From the NCBI GenBank assembly GCA_032622095.1, contig CP136065.1, positions 94,931,343-94,995,342 of the forward strand: DNA of 64,000 nucleotides, read 5' to 3'. The DNA comes from Siphonodentalium dalli. Its lineage: Eukaryota; Mollusca; Scaphopoda; Gadilida; Siphonodentaliidae. The notes beneath the pieces are model-generated. The model ran no database searches. It was not told the DNA's origin and was given only the letters and a program-made list of their open reading frames with translations. Shown one piece after another: positions 1-13,600 of the stretch. The first letter of the stretch is position 1. The number at the start of each line of letters is the position of its first letter. Both the position numbers and the translations under genes were made by a program.

Positions 1-69
1 TATGGTAGTTTAAGTCAAATAACACGAAATAGAGTGGATGGTGGGGGAAATATCCCAAACACCAAACAA

Positions 70-441
70 TTAAAGATACCCTGTCCGATTTGGCACCACA
101 CTCTATGTTTCCTACCGCAAAAATAATAAGATCGTACCCATGAGCCAATTAATAGGAAGTTTTAATGACTATATATCGACTGTGAATAGGAAACTTAAAA
201 ACGATTTGAATTTTTGTCAGCTTAGCATACCGTGCCAATTCCAATGATTGTATGTTATAAAAAGCTGTTCTGTTTGTTTTTGACGTTTTTCTTATAGATG
301 ATTTTGAGGATTTTCGAGATGGTTGTGTGGTACGAATGTTGATGGTTGCAAGTATTTTAAACTTTAATTTGCCTTGTAATTGAGAAATTGGCTCGGGAAA
401 TTCTGACTTATTTGGTGTCAAATCTGACAGGGTATCTTTAA
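70..441. mobile_element. TTAA-flanked MITE (family 1), 372 bp
   Basis: TTAA at 70-73 is followed by AGATACCCTGTCCGATTTGG, and the right end is the inverse, CCAAATCTGACAGGGTATCT-like, before TTAA at 438-441. The inverted ends are about 30 bp. TTAA duplication is typical of piggyBac and Kolobok DNA transposons. There is no coding capacity; the 90-codon minus-strand frame inside is not a gene. A partial relative starts with TTAA at 29571. Confidence 0.75.
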
Positions 442-630
442 AATAACAGGTGTACTCTTATTTGAGTAATATCGCACATTGTAATTAAAGTCGAAAAATT
501 GTCGATAAAATAGGCATTCTGATTGGCCGAGAGGTGCTCGAGAGGTGCTAAATTTAGTTTTCGATACCCCAGCATTGCTGGGCCAGCAACTGTCGCTGAA
601 TCGTGCACACATTTTGAATGTTTTCCTGAT

Positions 631-1588
631 CACTCTGGTCATCCTATAATACCCGCTGCGGGCAAGAAAACGCCGCTGCGGGCGTCAGTAAAACACGAAG
701 TGGGCGCGTATATGATTAAATACCCCACAACAAGGTTGGTTTAATTAGTGTCAAGTGGTGCATTTAATAGTAGTGTTAGAAAATGGCCCCCGTATATACG
801 GGGAAACGATTATGTAGTATGTGACAGAAGTCCGGAGATAATTAGATAACCATTCTTCAGAAAAACTTAATCTTTGTTCTACCGCATTCCTTTATATTTC
901 AAGGTTAATTCGACTTGCTTCCTTCGAAATGTGCACTAATTGAAATATTGGTTACCTGTATGAGGCTAGTTGTCTGACATAATCATAAAGTAAGGCCCCC
1001 TAATATCAATCCAGTAACCCAAATTATTATGTCTCTCCAAACTTACCGTAAGTAAACCCCGTGGCAGGCGGTAGTAAACCCCGCTGCAGGCTTCAATCGA
1101 GCCCGGCAGCTGTAAACCCCGCTGCAGGCTTCAATCCAGCCCGTAACGGGTTTTACTCGAACAATTGGGAGTGCCATCAGAATTATCCGGTTTTTTCGTT
1201 CATAAATTCAGCAAATATTGCTGGATATGAAGATTTAGCTTCCAAAGATACATGTATCTATATCAATGGAACCTTTTCAACATTATTAAAATTTGCTTCA
1301 ATTTAAAACGTAATAATAAAAACCACACAATATTGAATTAAGGAATGTTTATTCTCACCATACATCGGTCATTTTCTAACCAAATTGAGCAGTATTCTTC
1401 GATCTGCCAACAATTGTTGGATGTTGGGTCCATCAATCACCATGTGAATCCAGAATTGTGCCGGTAAAAGTAAAATAAATTTAAAGCAAAATAGCGTGCT
1501 AAACAAACTTACCAGTCGTCTCGTAACTAGCCCGCAGCGGTTTTACTGAGTATTTGCCCGCAACGGGAATTATAGGATGACCAGCGTG
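631..1588. mobile_element. Non-autonomous DNA transposon with CAC...GTG ends and 5-bp TSD, copy A (958 bp)
   Basis: The left end is CACTCTGGTCATCCTATAAT and the right end reads ATTATAGGATGACCAGCGTG, inverted repeats of about 33 bp that also include CCCGCTGCGGG-type blocks. Directly outside is the 5-bp duplication CTGAT (626-630 and 1589-1593). Inside are several GTAAACCCCG/CTGCAGGC blocks in both orientations. There is no coding sequence. CAC termini with a 5-bp duplication fit the Transib/RAG-like superfamily; this is inference from ends only. Confidence 0.75.
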
Positions 1589-2790
1589 CTGATGCTATTG
1601 CAAGTAACCACAAGGTACGTATCCATATATTTGATCACCAAAGAAAAGGATATATCAATTAAAAGCATCTACTGTCGATCAAAAGTACTTTTCGTGCAGT
1701 TTCTTTTTAATTTGTTGATAGATTGAATTACAATGGAGATAAATGTACCCTGTTTTGCTTGATATTGATTCGAACATGAAAAAGGTTATTTTAACTCGCC
1801 GGCAAGTCGACGAGTTCGCAAACTGTTTTTATGCTCGAATTCCCTAATATCCAACTCAACAAAGTACGCCTATCTTCTAGTTACACACATTATTTTGTCA
1901 CTATTGTCAATATCTAAACCATGTCACGAGCATTGAGCGGAAAAACTGCAAATCTAATCCACACAAATAACTGATACATAACCAACTACTCCTTTCCAAC
2001 ACCATGCAAGCTAAGCTATTGTGGTTCTTAGACTACTGAATTCCCATTTCTACACAAATAATGCAAGTCACTTGAAAGTAGGTAACAAATTTCTACATAA
2101 CTACAGTAAGTCATTCTAGGGTGAAATTAAATTTTCTGTATGTTTCGGTCAATTATGATCTTCGAAACGTCGCTATAATGTAACTCATGAATACCAATTT
2201 GATGAGGAACAAGTCATTCGAATTTTAGTCCAGATGTATTGCATTTGGTAATGCTATTATATCACAACAATTTAAAGTCATCAATAAAAGTCATATTTCT
2301 GTTCGTATAAATATGATTCAATCATCCTTTTGAATTCTGGTAACGTTGCAGTGTGTACCAACAACCATATCTGGTAAGCTATTCCAGGTCATCACTATTC
2401 GCTGACAGTTTGTTTTTTTACCCATTATCTTTGTTGCATTGGTTGAGATGTATAGCATCCTGTCATGACCTCTTGTGTTTGAGGATAACGCTCATTGAAA
2501 AGTGTTTATGTCTTGATATTATAATGACCGTTTAGATACTTGTCTCTATCAAGTCACCAATTCATCAATTTTACGGACATTAAATTTAGTCGGGATAGTC
2601 TATCTCTGTAACTCAGGTTTGTAGTTGGGGGTCCAGTCTAGTGGCTCTACGCCGGACGTCTCAAGAGTTACACACTGATACTGCAGGTGAGGATACCAAA
2701 CTGTACGTCAGTATTTCAGGATAGGTCTTACCATACCCACATAAATTATACAGATTCCCGAATGTGTCAACGTCCAACTGTTGAAATGTT

Positions 2791-3071
2791 CTTTTGGGGG
2801 TTAAGTCGGTAAGGGCCTCTGCTCCAGGCCGTATCGCTATCCAACGCTGGCGATATGGGTTCAATTCCCGTAGAGTAATCGCTGACTTTGTATCCCATAT
2901 CGATATCTGGGGGAGTTGCCAATTACTCGCCAATGGTCGACGGTTGAAATCACTGCTAGATTTACCTTTGTGCACGGACTCTCCCTCCACCAATACAACT
3001 GTCAACGTCGAGATATAGCCCTGGCTGCTGAACGCGACGTTAAACCCCAAATAAATAAATAAATACATAAA
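2791..3071 (+). mobile_element. tRNA-derived SINE, copy 1, with TSD
   Basis: The head carries a Pol III B-box-like GGTTCAATTCCCG. The body ends GCGACGTTAAACCCC, followed by an AAAT-repeat tail. It is flanked by the 9-bp duplication TGAAATGTT (2782-2790 and 3072-3080). The body matches copies at 37690 and 59196. Open frames across it on both strands are not genes. Confidence 0.85.
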
Positions 3072-3179
3072 TGAAATGTTGTGTTTAATATTCAGAGAAA
3101 TTTCCGTGAACAATTACATATGTTGTGTATGTGAATTGGGAACCTGAGTTTTGAATATACGCTAATTCCGAGATCTTTT

Positions 3180-3510
3180 TCACACGCGTTTGTTAGAATA
3201 CATGTAGGTGGATTTTCTGCTACACCTGACATGGTGTACCGTGTATGATTTACAGGGGTTATTATGTCCAGAGTGGATCACGTGAATTTGTTCCAAGTTG
3301 AATGTTAATTGCCAACGAGTGGACCATTTCCATAGAGCGTTGATGTCATATATAAGGTATATCATGGTGAATTAGGTTACCTAATATTTTTGTATCATCA
3401 ACAAATATTTCACATACACTACTTAAGCCATTCGGAAGATCATTTATAAAGATGGTAAATAGTATAGACCCACAAGACAACACCTTGTGGAACTCCACTA
3501 ATTATTAAAG
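3180..3510 (-). mobile_element. LINE reverse transcriptase relic (VPQG to FVDD block)
   Basis: Read on the minus strand, SGVPQG is followed after a one-base frameshift near 3466 by SILFTIFINDLPNGL and CEIFVDDTKI, the RT catalytic block (Asp-Asp at the polymerase site). After a gap comes INALWKWSTRWQLTFN. It is broken by frameshifts and is a fossil lying upstream of the first recognised SPH exon. Confidence 0.8.
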
Positions 3511-3574
3511 GAACTCATGTACGTTTCTCAAATATCATATCACATCCGTTTTTGTTTTTAATTTCTTCGCTAAG

Positions 3575-3693
3575 TTGGGCTCTTTGATACCACGGACATA
3601 CCGAATGCCAAGTGCGGTGTGCCACATTTCCCGCCGATCGGACAAAGAATTGTGGGAGGAGTCCATGCCAGGGAAGGGAGCTGGCCGTGGTTG
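3575..3693 (+). CDS. SPH exon: propeptide end and IVGG activation site
   Basis: The exon follows a long pyrimidine tract ending TAAG at 3574 and ends at TTG before GTAAGT. It encodes 39 full codons. The propeptide Cys (AKCGVP) and the trypsin-type cleavage site R/IVGG are followed by [10 protein letters not shown]. The reading frame is closed by TAA just upstream, inside the acceptor, so an earlier exon must supply the first base of the first codon. The activation Arg is kept, so the proprotein can probably still be clipped by a trypsin-like protease. Confidence 0.9.
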
Positions 3694-4591
3694 GTAAGTA
3701 ACTCTCATTTATTACCCTCTTGTTGAAAATAGAAATTTCAGTTATAAAGTATACATTGGAGAAGTATAGTATTCACTTAGAGCAGTGATCATGTAAGAAA
3801 ACCAGACGACATGCAGAAAAACAGATAACACAAGAGCAGAATGATTCATATTAATTGATGGGAAATGTTTAGATAATATAAGTTCAACAAACGGTATGTG
3901 GTCAGTCGTTTGTTGAACTTGTTGTCTGAGCATCCACTAAAGGAACTACTCGTCAATTTGTATTTAATATGGAACGGGTTAACATAGTAAAACCTTTGTA
4001 CTCAGCTCAGAGGGCAAAACGAAAAAAAAAAAAAAGAGAAAGAAACATACTTGCAACCACCATCATGTGTATGGCACAGCCATCACGAAAATCCCCAAAG
4101 GCATTCGCCAGTTTTACGTTGAAAACAATTTTAAAAGATCATAATTGACGATGATCATTATTAGCTAGCGCTTCGGTGAAAGAAAAATATTGACTTTCTT
4201 TATCCAATTCGATCATTGTAATTTTTACTGAACTGGCACAAATTTTAAACATAATCTCCTTTTGAAAGTCATTATCTGACACTTAAAACCACATTAATGG
4301 GCTCATTGGTCAAAGCGGACAGGCATCTTTAAGTTTTATCAGAAATGATGTGTATAGTTCGGGCGTGTGATAAACACAGAACCGCACGTGTGTTACCGGT
4401 CGATAATTGATGGCACTCTTGCGATCATGGTGATATAATACTCGATGCATCTGCACTCTCGTTGTACTTACGTCACCACATTCGTCCCATACTTTGACGA
4501 CCAAAACCACAGAAGGGAACTGCTCTATAGTTACACGTACTTTAAAGTATATATATACTGGGTTTATTTCAGGCATAAGTCGCCCATATAG

Positions 4592-4625
<34 letters not shown>

Positions 4626-7600
4626 CATTATGAGAAATCGGTTTATGCATAATGGACATTATTCCAATGTTTAAACAATGTTATTTTAGCATGATATCGG
4701 AAGGACCTATAATTAAAATACTGTTTTTGGATTGGAACAATCTCTCACGAAACCCATATAGAAATTTTCTTATTGACATTGATAAAGAAGACACACGGTC
4801 ATACACATACATTACGCTCGCACTATATACACCTTTCATACCCCAAATATTTTCTGTAAGCATTATTAAAACATACAATTAATTTTGTGAAAAATATTCG
4901 GTGAAATTAACCCAAAGATGTGAGCAGTATAGTGGAGAGATGTACATCTGCAATAAATACATTTTACACGCGAAGAGAATCTATTAAAGTTCCTAATAAG
5001 AATGTTAGAACGTGAACAAATGGATCGATATTGTCGCACAATGGCGCTGTCATCGCATATATCTTCATTGAGTATATGCCCCAGATATTTAAAAGATGAA
5101 ACAGATTTGATTTCGTTCCCATTCAGCCAGATATTTGGAAAGGTTCCATTAGGCAAACGATTAGGGATAAAAGCTATCCCAAAATTTTGGTACTATTAAA
5201 TGTCAAATTAATGTTAGCAGCTTCGGATTACCATATACTCACTATTTCATTGTGAAGCGATAAACCCCACCAAACCTTGCATTCGATCAAACTGAACATT
5301 GCAGTTTACATGCCTTTTTACATATATCTACATTTCCTTCTGATCCTAGCAGATATGGTCCATTCTGTTCAGGGAAACGAAAAAATACACACACTAATAC
5401 CATTACCTTACTCGTATTTAAAACTGAGCGAAAAATACTACTACTCCTGAGTTTATACCAAAGCGCATGGGAAAAGAAGAGGGTTATATGTTCGTGAGTT
5501 ACAGATGAATCAACGACCGAAGACTGGACTGATTTCATTCACATGCGGACAACCAATCTCAATACCATTTAACGCACATAAAGCGATAGATAATTGTAAA
5601 ATCTTCGGTGTTTCAATGCTTGTAAAAATACACATATTCCAGATTGAAGGTGCACGAAAGCACGTCTCCATACTCACATTCCTGCATGGAGTGGCGCCGT
5701 GGTCATATAAAAGTCTGATATATTAATGTGAATCGAACTATTTAATATACAAGCAACCAATTTTATTTGAAGTCAGCAGCCTACGCGGTTTTGGTTTTAC
5801 TTCTTATATACGAGCTCAGTTCAATGATCCCCATAACAGTTTAAATATCAGATTAATTACTTGGAGCATATATACACCGATCTTCGCAACGAAATTATAA
5901 TGCAGTTATGTTCTACTCGATGTAGATGTCCGTCGAGTTGATCTTTAACACACACACACACACTCACACACACCCTCACACACCCTCCCTCGCACACACC
6001 CTCGCGCACACACACACACACCCTCTCTCTCTCTCTCACACACACCCTCTCTCTCACACACACCCACACACACGTATTATTTAGGAGCGAATAAGATCTG
6101 ACACAGGAAATTTTCTAAAAATATGTTTGTCAGTTTTGAATTCGCACAGCATTGTGCACGAATTTATAACTGAGCGAAAAATAGTACTGCGAAACTTTAA
6201 ATACGAGTAAGGTATATCATTTAAATACGAGTAAGGTATATCATTTAAATACGAGTAAGGTAAATCATTTTTTTTTAAATATTCATTGCTATGGCAGAGA
6301 TTCAGCAATTCAAATTTATCCTCAAAAATGAAAATCCAGATTCTTGTTATTAAATATGCAACTTGTTTATGCGACAATTAGATCGAAGTTCCCAGCAATA
6401 ACATCTATGTATAGTACTATTCACCCAAATTGGTAGCATCCTATATATTGGGTTTCATTTTAAAGAATTTAATTCTATATTCAATGAAATAACTACATCA
6501 ATGATGTAACATTACTTGTTGTACTTATATTTATTGTGTTGCATACTCCCTTACACGGTGTTTTATGCTAATAAATGATATCTTACGTTATGTTATTTAT
6601 GTTATGTTATATATAGGCAGCGCTTATGGAACAGGGCGTGTTGACGTGCGCTGGTACCATACTGGATTCTCATACCATCGTAACGGCCGCAAACTGTGTG
6701 GAAGGGTAAGTATATGAATATCATATGAATATCCAGCCAATAAGCCAAAGATTAGATATAAAACAATAACTAATCGGGGTTCACGATTATATAGCGAGTG
6801 TTATTCAATCCGAGTAGCCGGTGCCACGCAGTGCTTTGATTGTATTTCAAAATGAGTGACCAGATTTAATCGAAGGGGGTGGGGTGATTATATATTGACT
6901 AAATAATGGAGATACATGTAATCAGAAATAAAAAAAAACCTAAAGAGTGTTTTGTTTTAAAGATAATTTTTAACCAAATCCTCCCCCAAATCCATCCACC
7001 TAATTGGTGAATTTAACTTATGTACGACCAAAGCTGGCCGCTTGTGTTGTAAATTGCTTCAGACCAATCAATTATTTAGTCGAATGTACGTTCTACATTA
7101 TATATATATATATGTGTTATATACACAATGTGTTTGTATCGATTCAGGTATCGCGACGAGGCTAGTTTTCGTGGCCATATAGCGACGAGGCGACCTAGCC
7201 GAGTCGCGATACATGAATCATTGCAAACACATTGTGTATATAACACGTTTATCTACCATTGGTGTGACATAATCCTCCACACAAATTACATTTTAGAAGT
7301 TTCGTAAATGCCAAAATTGTTGGATTTGTGTCCGAGGATTAGTTTTCTTGAGTAAATTCAATTCAATGGACAAAATCTCTTACACCTGCGTGTTTTATAT
7401 AATGTATAATAAATACTCAACAAATACATTTTAGTTACTTTGTGATATGTTATACCATAATACCCATGCATGATGGTAGGCAATCAAATAATGTTAAAAC
7501 CTAGGAACTATTTGTTTATAGTACGCAAGAATATACGATGGAATGTCGTTTTGATTTTTCACGCGATTGATGTGACGTCAGTTCATTCATGATTTTGAAC

Positions 7601-10600
7601 CAGTCAACGACGTCACAAGCTCCTTGTATCGCAACTGCAGTAACGATACAGATGTTTTATAGCCAATTCGTTATCGCCAATTTTATCAGGGAATTCACTC
7701 ACATTCGTGGTCGGCTTTTCAGACCGGTCACACACGTAGTTATCATTTCACCGGCGATAACTTTCGTAGTCATCTTTTAAAGTCAAGTTGTTTCATCACG
7801 TGATATACAGTCGAAACTAAAAGTCGACGTCGTTTGCGACAAAATAGCGACATCTGTTGATTCTATGAATAAAATTCGAGAAATGATACTTATTTGTTTC
7901 GCATTTCCGCGTTATGCGACATCGTTTCTATACTTGCACTGTTCAAATCTCTTTAAATATTTAGTTTTTAGTTTTTTCGTCTGCGTCAAATCAAACACAA
8001 GTCTAGACTCTCTCGTTCTAATGATATGCGAGAACATGAAAAGCTGACCACAATTTAAGCGCTCGCGGGCGAAAAGCTGACATTTATTGTCTGCTGATAT
8101 AACATCGATTCCGAATTACAGAGCGAGTTTGGATCCCACCCGATGGATGGCACTTGCTGGGGTGTATGACTTGCGCAATCCGAACCCCTCGACGACACAA
8201 CGTGTACACATTAAAGCAATCATCCCACATGAGAAGTACAACAGCACATCCCTGGATGATGACCTCGCTATTGTAAAAACGTCCGAGCCAATCTTCTTCA
8301 ACAATTACGTCATGCCTGGATGTCTCCCCGGTGGCGGTGACCAGTTCTATGGACAGACGTGTTACGCCATGGGGTGGGGCGATACTCAGAGTATGTATAA
8401 GTAAACATGTAAATTTACAGTTATCATTCTTACCTGTGATTTTACATGTGAGTTTACCTGTGAGTTTTACCTGCAAATTTTACCTGTGATTTTTATATGT
8501 GAACTATTTTAAGCTTTCGCTGGTTTGGCCCCATTTCTTTTCACAGTAATGTTTTTGTTCATGTGTGTTTGAAAGTGTAGTGAAATTTGTTTGGTCGACC
8601 TCTCCAGGTATCAATCGATTTCGATTTAAAGGAATTTATAGAAGGAGCCGGCAGACATTAATCTGAAAATCTATTCCATATGTTAACGTTTCTTGACACA
8701 AATTTTTGCCAAATTTCCTAGTACTTCAAAACCGATTTTCTAAAAATCTTTCCGGAATTTTGTTTTTGTTTTCTTACAAGCGATTATTGTGACACAACAA
8801 TTAAGTACCATTCATTCGTTGGATATTATAACACCATCTACTATACTTATATGACATGACAACTATGTAAAACACAATTCCATTTAGAGAGACAGCCACC
8901 AATAAATAATGTTCTATATTTGAGAATATTCATGCCATGGTTGTTGAACAATGAAATCTTGGACTTAGAAGAGTGCTAGGTGATATGTCCACATTCAAAT
9001 CCCAGCTGATCAGTGACCACTATATCAATATACTGTGGCCTATTTCCAGTTGATTTTCTCCTGCTTGTGTGGATCGGACTGAAAATTGTTTCATTGGGCT
9101 GAAGTATTTGTGGCTACTTTATTCTCCGTCGCAATATATGGGGATATGATGTTATATCATGCAAATAAAATTAACTCAACAATGTGATACAAATGAAGCT
9201 CCCTCACATAGGGCCAAGACAATAAGGAAATTGGTAAATGTATTGTTATATGAAATTATTAATTAGTATAGCAGTTCTTGGTACCTAAAGGCACAAGAAA
9301 AGAATGATCGACATGCTTCATTTTAACCTTTTCTACAGTAAAGCATAATTGATGAGCAGTTATCCCAGGGGAAATGTTCAGATGAATCGTTTGTTGGACT
9401 TATTATCTAAATATTTCCCTTAATAAATAGGCCTCCTTCAGCACCTTTATGTATCTATCGTCTGCTTAAATTATCACCTTAAAATTCATCCAAATTAATA
9501 ATAGACCATTCCGGTGCACACATGTGCTCGTACTGCGATAATCAATTTATTATAGAAAGGGTTAAACCACGAAGAAGTAATTAATCTCGTTTGACAAGTT
9601 GACAATTCTAATACCGTGAACGGAGTCTTGGACATGTTTCTGTGTTTAAACACTCGATGTGTCAGTTCCCGTCGTTCGAAGCGCTGATACGTGTAGGTCT
9701 TGGTACTAGTTCGAACACACCTTACATGTAACTCCGCAGGATCCCCAAAATCATAGCATTTGTTAGTGCAAGTTTTCTTCAAATTAAGACGAAATATCAC
9801 AGAACAATCAGTTCCCCACAGTTGGACAGTTGAAAGGTTTAAGTCCACTGACTTGCATGTACATGCATAGTATACTGGACACATTTGTAGTTACTTTTGG
9901 ATTTTAAAGGGAGGTAATTCATAGCTCAGAATTAGGTGACATGTTTTTGAACAGAAACAATAATTATAGAAATGAAATTAAAGCAAAATGTAGTCGAATC
10001 CTTTTGGAATGCAGTCGCTGTAACTATTTCCTGTCATTCCGCTCTGGGGATTTGGCATCTATTTGTATCGACAGAGCCTCGCTCACTAGAAGCTCTTTGA
10101 AAATCCCCCCTCACGGACATAACTGTTGAAGCGACGGCACTAGCTACATATTTTATATTTATGCTCATTCAGGTCAACTGTCGAGCGACATCCTTAACCA
10201 GGTGGACCTGCCGGTCCTGGATATTGCTACATGCCAGCGCGATGACTGGATGGGAACTGATTTTACACCAGATAAGACCCTATGTGCAGGGTACGCCCAG
10301 GGCGGCAAAGACTCTTGTAACGTGAGTAGGAAATTCGACATTGGTAGAGATTATAATCCACCAGTTCAAAACCTGGGAACTTTTTAGATGATCTGATGGG
10401 GCTCTGTATGGTATCGTAAAGCCTTGTCATAATTTAGCAATTCTCAGCTATTACCGCCTGCCATCATGACAGGTGCATTACAATCTCAGCCTGCCATGCA
10501 GTTCATATTCAACAACAACATTTCTTGAAATGCCGCTTCCGTTATCAGAATCGATTAATTGCCAAAAAAATAATTCTAACCACTGTCAACTATATTATAA

Positions 10601-13600
10601 ACTTGCCCAAATAGTTTTATTTATCTACATTTTGTTCAACAACATTTGGCCGGATTATCAGATATCCAACACACAAAGCCACTTAGTTTTAGAGTTATCC
10701 ATCTTCATCCGTAATTTGGTCCGAGACCGTCGACTTGACGAACATTTGCCAGGCCGCCAAAATTACATATCTCTGGAAATAACAAATTTCAAAAATAGAT
10801 ATCTGATCACTTTGGGCTTTGATGGTTGGTTCATCAACTCGAATCAAATAGTTTTTACCCCCGAAGCCAAAGAAATAGTAACTTGGGAGCGTTAATTCGG
10901 ATTATGTATCTGTAAACGTTCCATCATTCTCCAAAGAAACCTATCTCATCCAGGTATATTACAAAACTGAATCAGTGATGAATTATATTGCCATATTGTG
11001 CACAATAAGGCCCATAATAAATATTGTACATTCCTATTCTCATATGACATCAGATCCCTATATATTAATCCTAAGTATGTCCATAGAATACTTCTGTGAT
11101 TGATCAAAAACTAAATCGGCACTGAAGAAAAAAGTTAGGTTAGTCAATCCTTTTTCCACAGGATGCCTAACTTAGTTTAGACGTTTATGGCATTTATATG
11201 TCAAGTGTTAAAGTCTTATTTGGTTTGTTAAATTTTTATCTAAAATGACTACGACAGAAAATTAGTCGTAATGACTAGGGTGATGTTAGTCATAACAAAT
11301 AAGAAATGGTTAGTCAAAACGAATAATAGGGTCATTAGACTACATCTGTGTTATTCATAATGACCAGGATTGAGTCATAATGACTCACTTTTTTTAGTCA
11401 CTGGTAAGTTGAAAATGTACGTTGGTGGAAATGTGCAAATAATTTCAATACTCAACCAGATGACAATATCCATAATTAGAGACCGGGTTGAATGCAAGAC
11501 AAACTTGCAATGCTTAGTCACATGGCTCACTATGGCATATTAATTATGAAGATGTCACACCTACTATGTCATCGCCATCTTGGTACGTGTGTTCGCAGCC
11601 AAATAGTCACACCATGGGCTAGCGCGGTAATTAAAAATGTATTCAAGGTTCCAGGCTATTTTTATTAACTTTTTCTTGATTCTAGTGTATAAAATAAAAT
11701 GTGTGGGACGATAATTCCTAAGAGGCGAGAAGTGTTCAATGCATTCATTTCACATTGTTTATATGTTTTAGAGGAATACCCAGTATTAAAGGTACGGTTG
11801 GTCTTGGCGGTGGGTATCCTGTAAAAATATTTCCACCCTTCAAAAACCCTCACACACAGAAAGAACATCAAAATGTAGACAGACTTTGTCCGTATACAAA
11901 TAAGAAATATAACAGTATGTTATTGTCATTTGTTTGACCATTGTTATGTAAACAAAAGCATAAAAAGTTACTTTTCTGGTGTTTGTTTATATTATGATGG
12001 TAAACATAAAGAGCGTTCTTTGTTGGTGAATTCCTGATATGGAACAAATAAAGAGCGTTTATGCCATTTTTGTGTGATTAGCCAATAGCATTGTGCTGTC
12101 TTCTGTAACACAATCAGGCTCTTGCTTAGGTAAACTATAGTAGGTCTTTATGATAACATGTTGTTTATGCGATAGTCATGGTATATATGAACGAAACTGT
12201 ATGAATTTTAATGTTTTTCTGTTTACGGTGATTGGAACAAATATGAATATTTTCGACAACTAAGGTATCACGTGCCTTTAATAACAAAATTATATTATCT
12301 GGCATTTATATGTCTTGTGTTAAAGTCTTATTTGGTTTGTTAATTTTTTTCAACAGAGAAAAGCCGCAGGCGCGATGTTACATTCGATTGCTTATGTTGT
12401 CGTTGTCGTTGTCGTTGTTGTTGTTGTTGTAACCGGAGGTCTGGAACCATGTATATATCTTTATGTATGAACATTTCAGGGTGATGGCGGCGCACCATTG
12501 GTTTGCAAGAAACCTGATGGTGTTTGGTACGTTGCTGGTGAGTTCGCTTCTTCACATTTTATAATCTAATGGACATTTCTACAGCTGTCAATAACATAAG
12601 TATTAACAGATATATTCTACAAATCAGCAACTGAACCGGTCGCTTGCTGCATTGAACATTCGTATGCCAACTTTTGTCACCTAAATTTGGTTAACCCTGT
12701 AACAGTCAGTGTTAAATTTGTTAATTTCAAACAATGTTTTCGTTGTCAAAAATCATACTGAACTTGCTATTTATGCACTGTTTTTGTTAGGAATTTATCT
12801 ATGACTTTAACTACGGAAGCATGGAGCCGCCACATACAAAATTTAATTCCACCCCTAGATCGGCGTATATACCATACACCATTGCCATCGGCGTATCCGG
12901 CGTAGTTACGGCGACTATCAGCGTATATATACGCCGGTGGCGATGGTCACATACAGGGTGAATAAAGGCAAGGATACCAAGTTTCCTCTGCATTAACCCA
13001 AATCCTGCCCTACCTAAACATATGCATTTCTGGTCATTAGAGAACTGAGAATGGTGTTTACCTTGGTCAATTGTGGACAAGCTTATTTTTCAATATGATG
13101 ATATACAAAGAATAAAATCAAAACAGGGGTTTGGAGACTGATCAGTTCTTATCGGAGGGGGGGGGGGGGGTGGGTAAAAACATGATTTGTTTGATAGATT
13201 TATATAGACCTGCCCTACCTTTTACATTAAGGTCTATATGGGAATACTATAGAATCATTTATGTAGTTTATCTTTTAATATTCTTTTAGAACCACATCTC
13301 AGACAGTTATTTAGAAGTTTTGAGGCACACACATAGTGACTAAAAGGCAAGGGGACAAAGTTTCCCCGCCTTAAAGAATACGTTAGTGCTTATATGCAAA
13401 CTATTTCACCCAATTCGGCTTAGAATATACGTACATGTGTGCTATCAGTCGATCACGATAATTGAATAGTATTTTGACTAATACATTCGAGTTTTCGCTA
13501 TTACAGGTATTGTGAGTTGGGGGTACGACTGTGCCAAGCCCCAGACCCCCGGCATCTACACAAACGTGGCTCACTACACACAGTGGATCCAACAGCATAT

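Noticed and set aside
2661-3113. 150-codon minus-strand open frame
   Set aside because: It runs antisense through the SINE at 2791-3071; equivalent frames are not kept in the other SINE copies.
8084-8476. 130-codon antisense frame over the Asp102 exon
   Set aside because: Mirror of a real exon whose sense reading has clear family motifs and splice sites.
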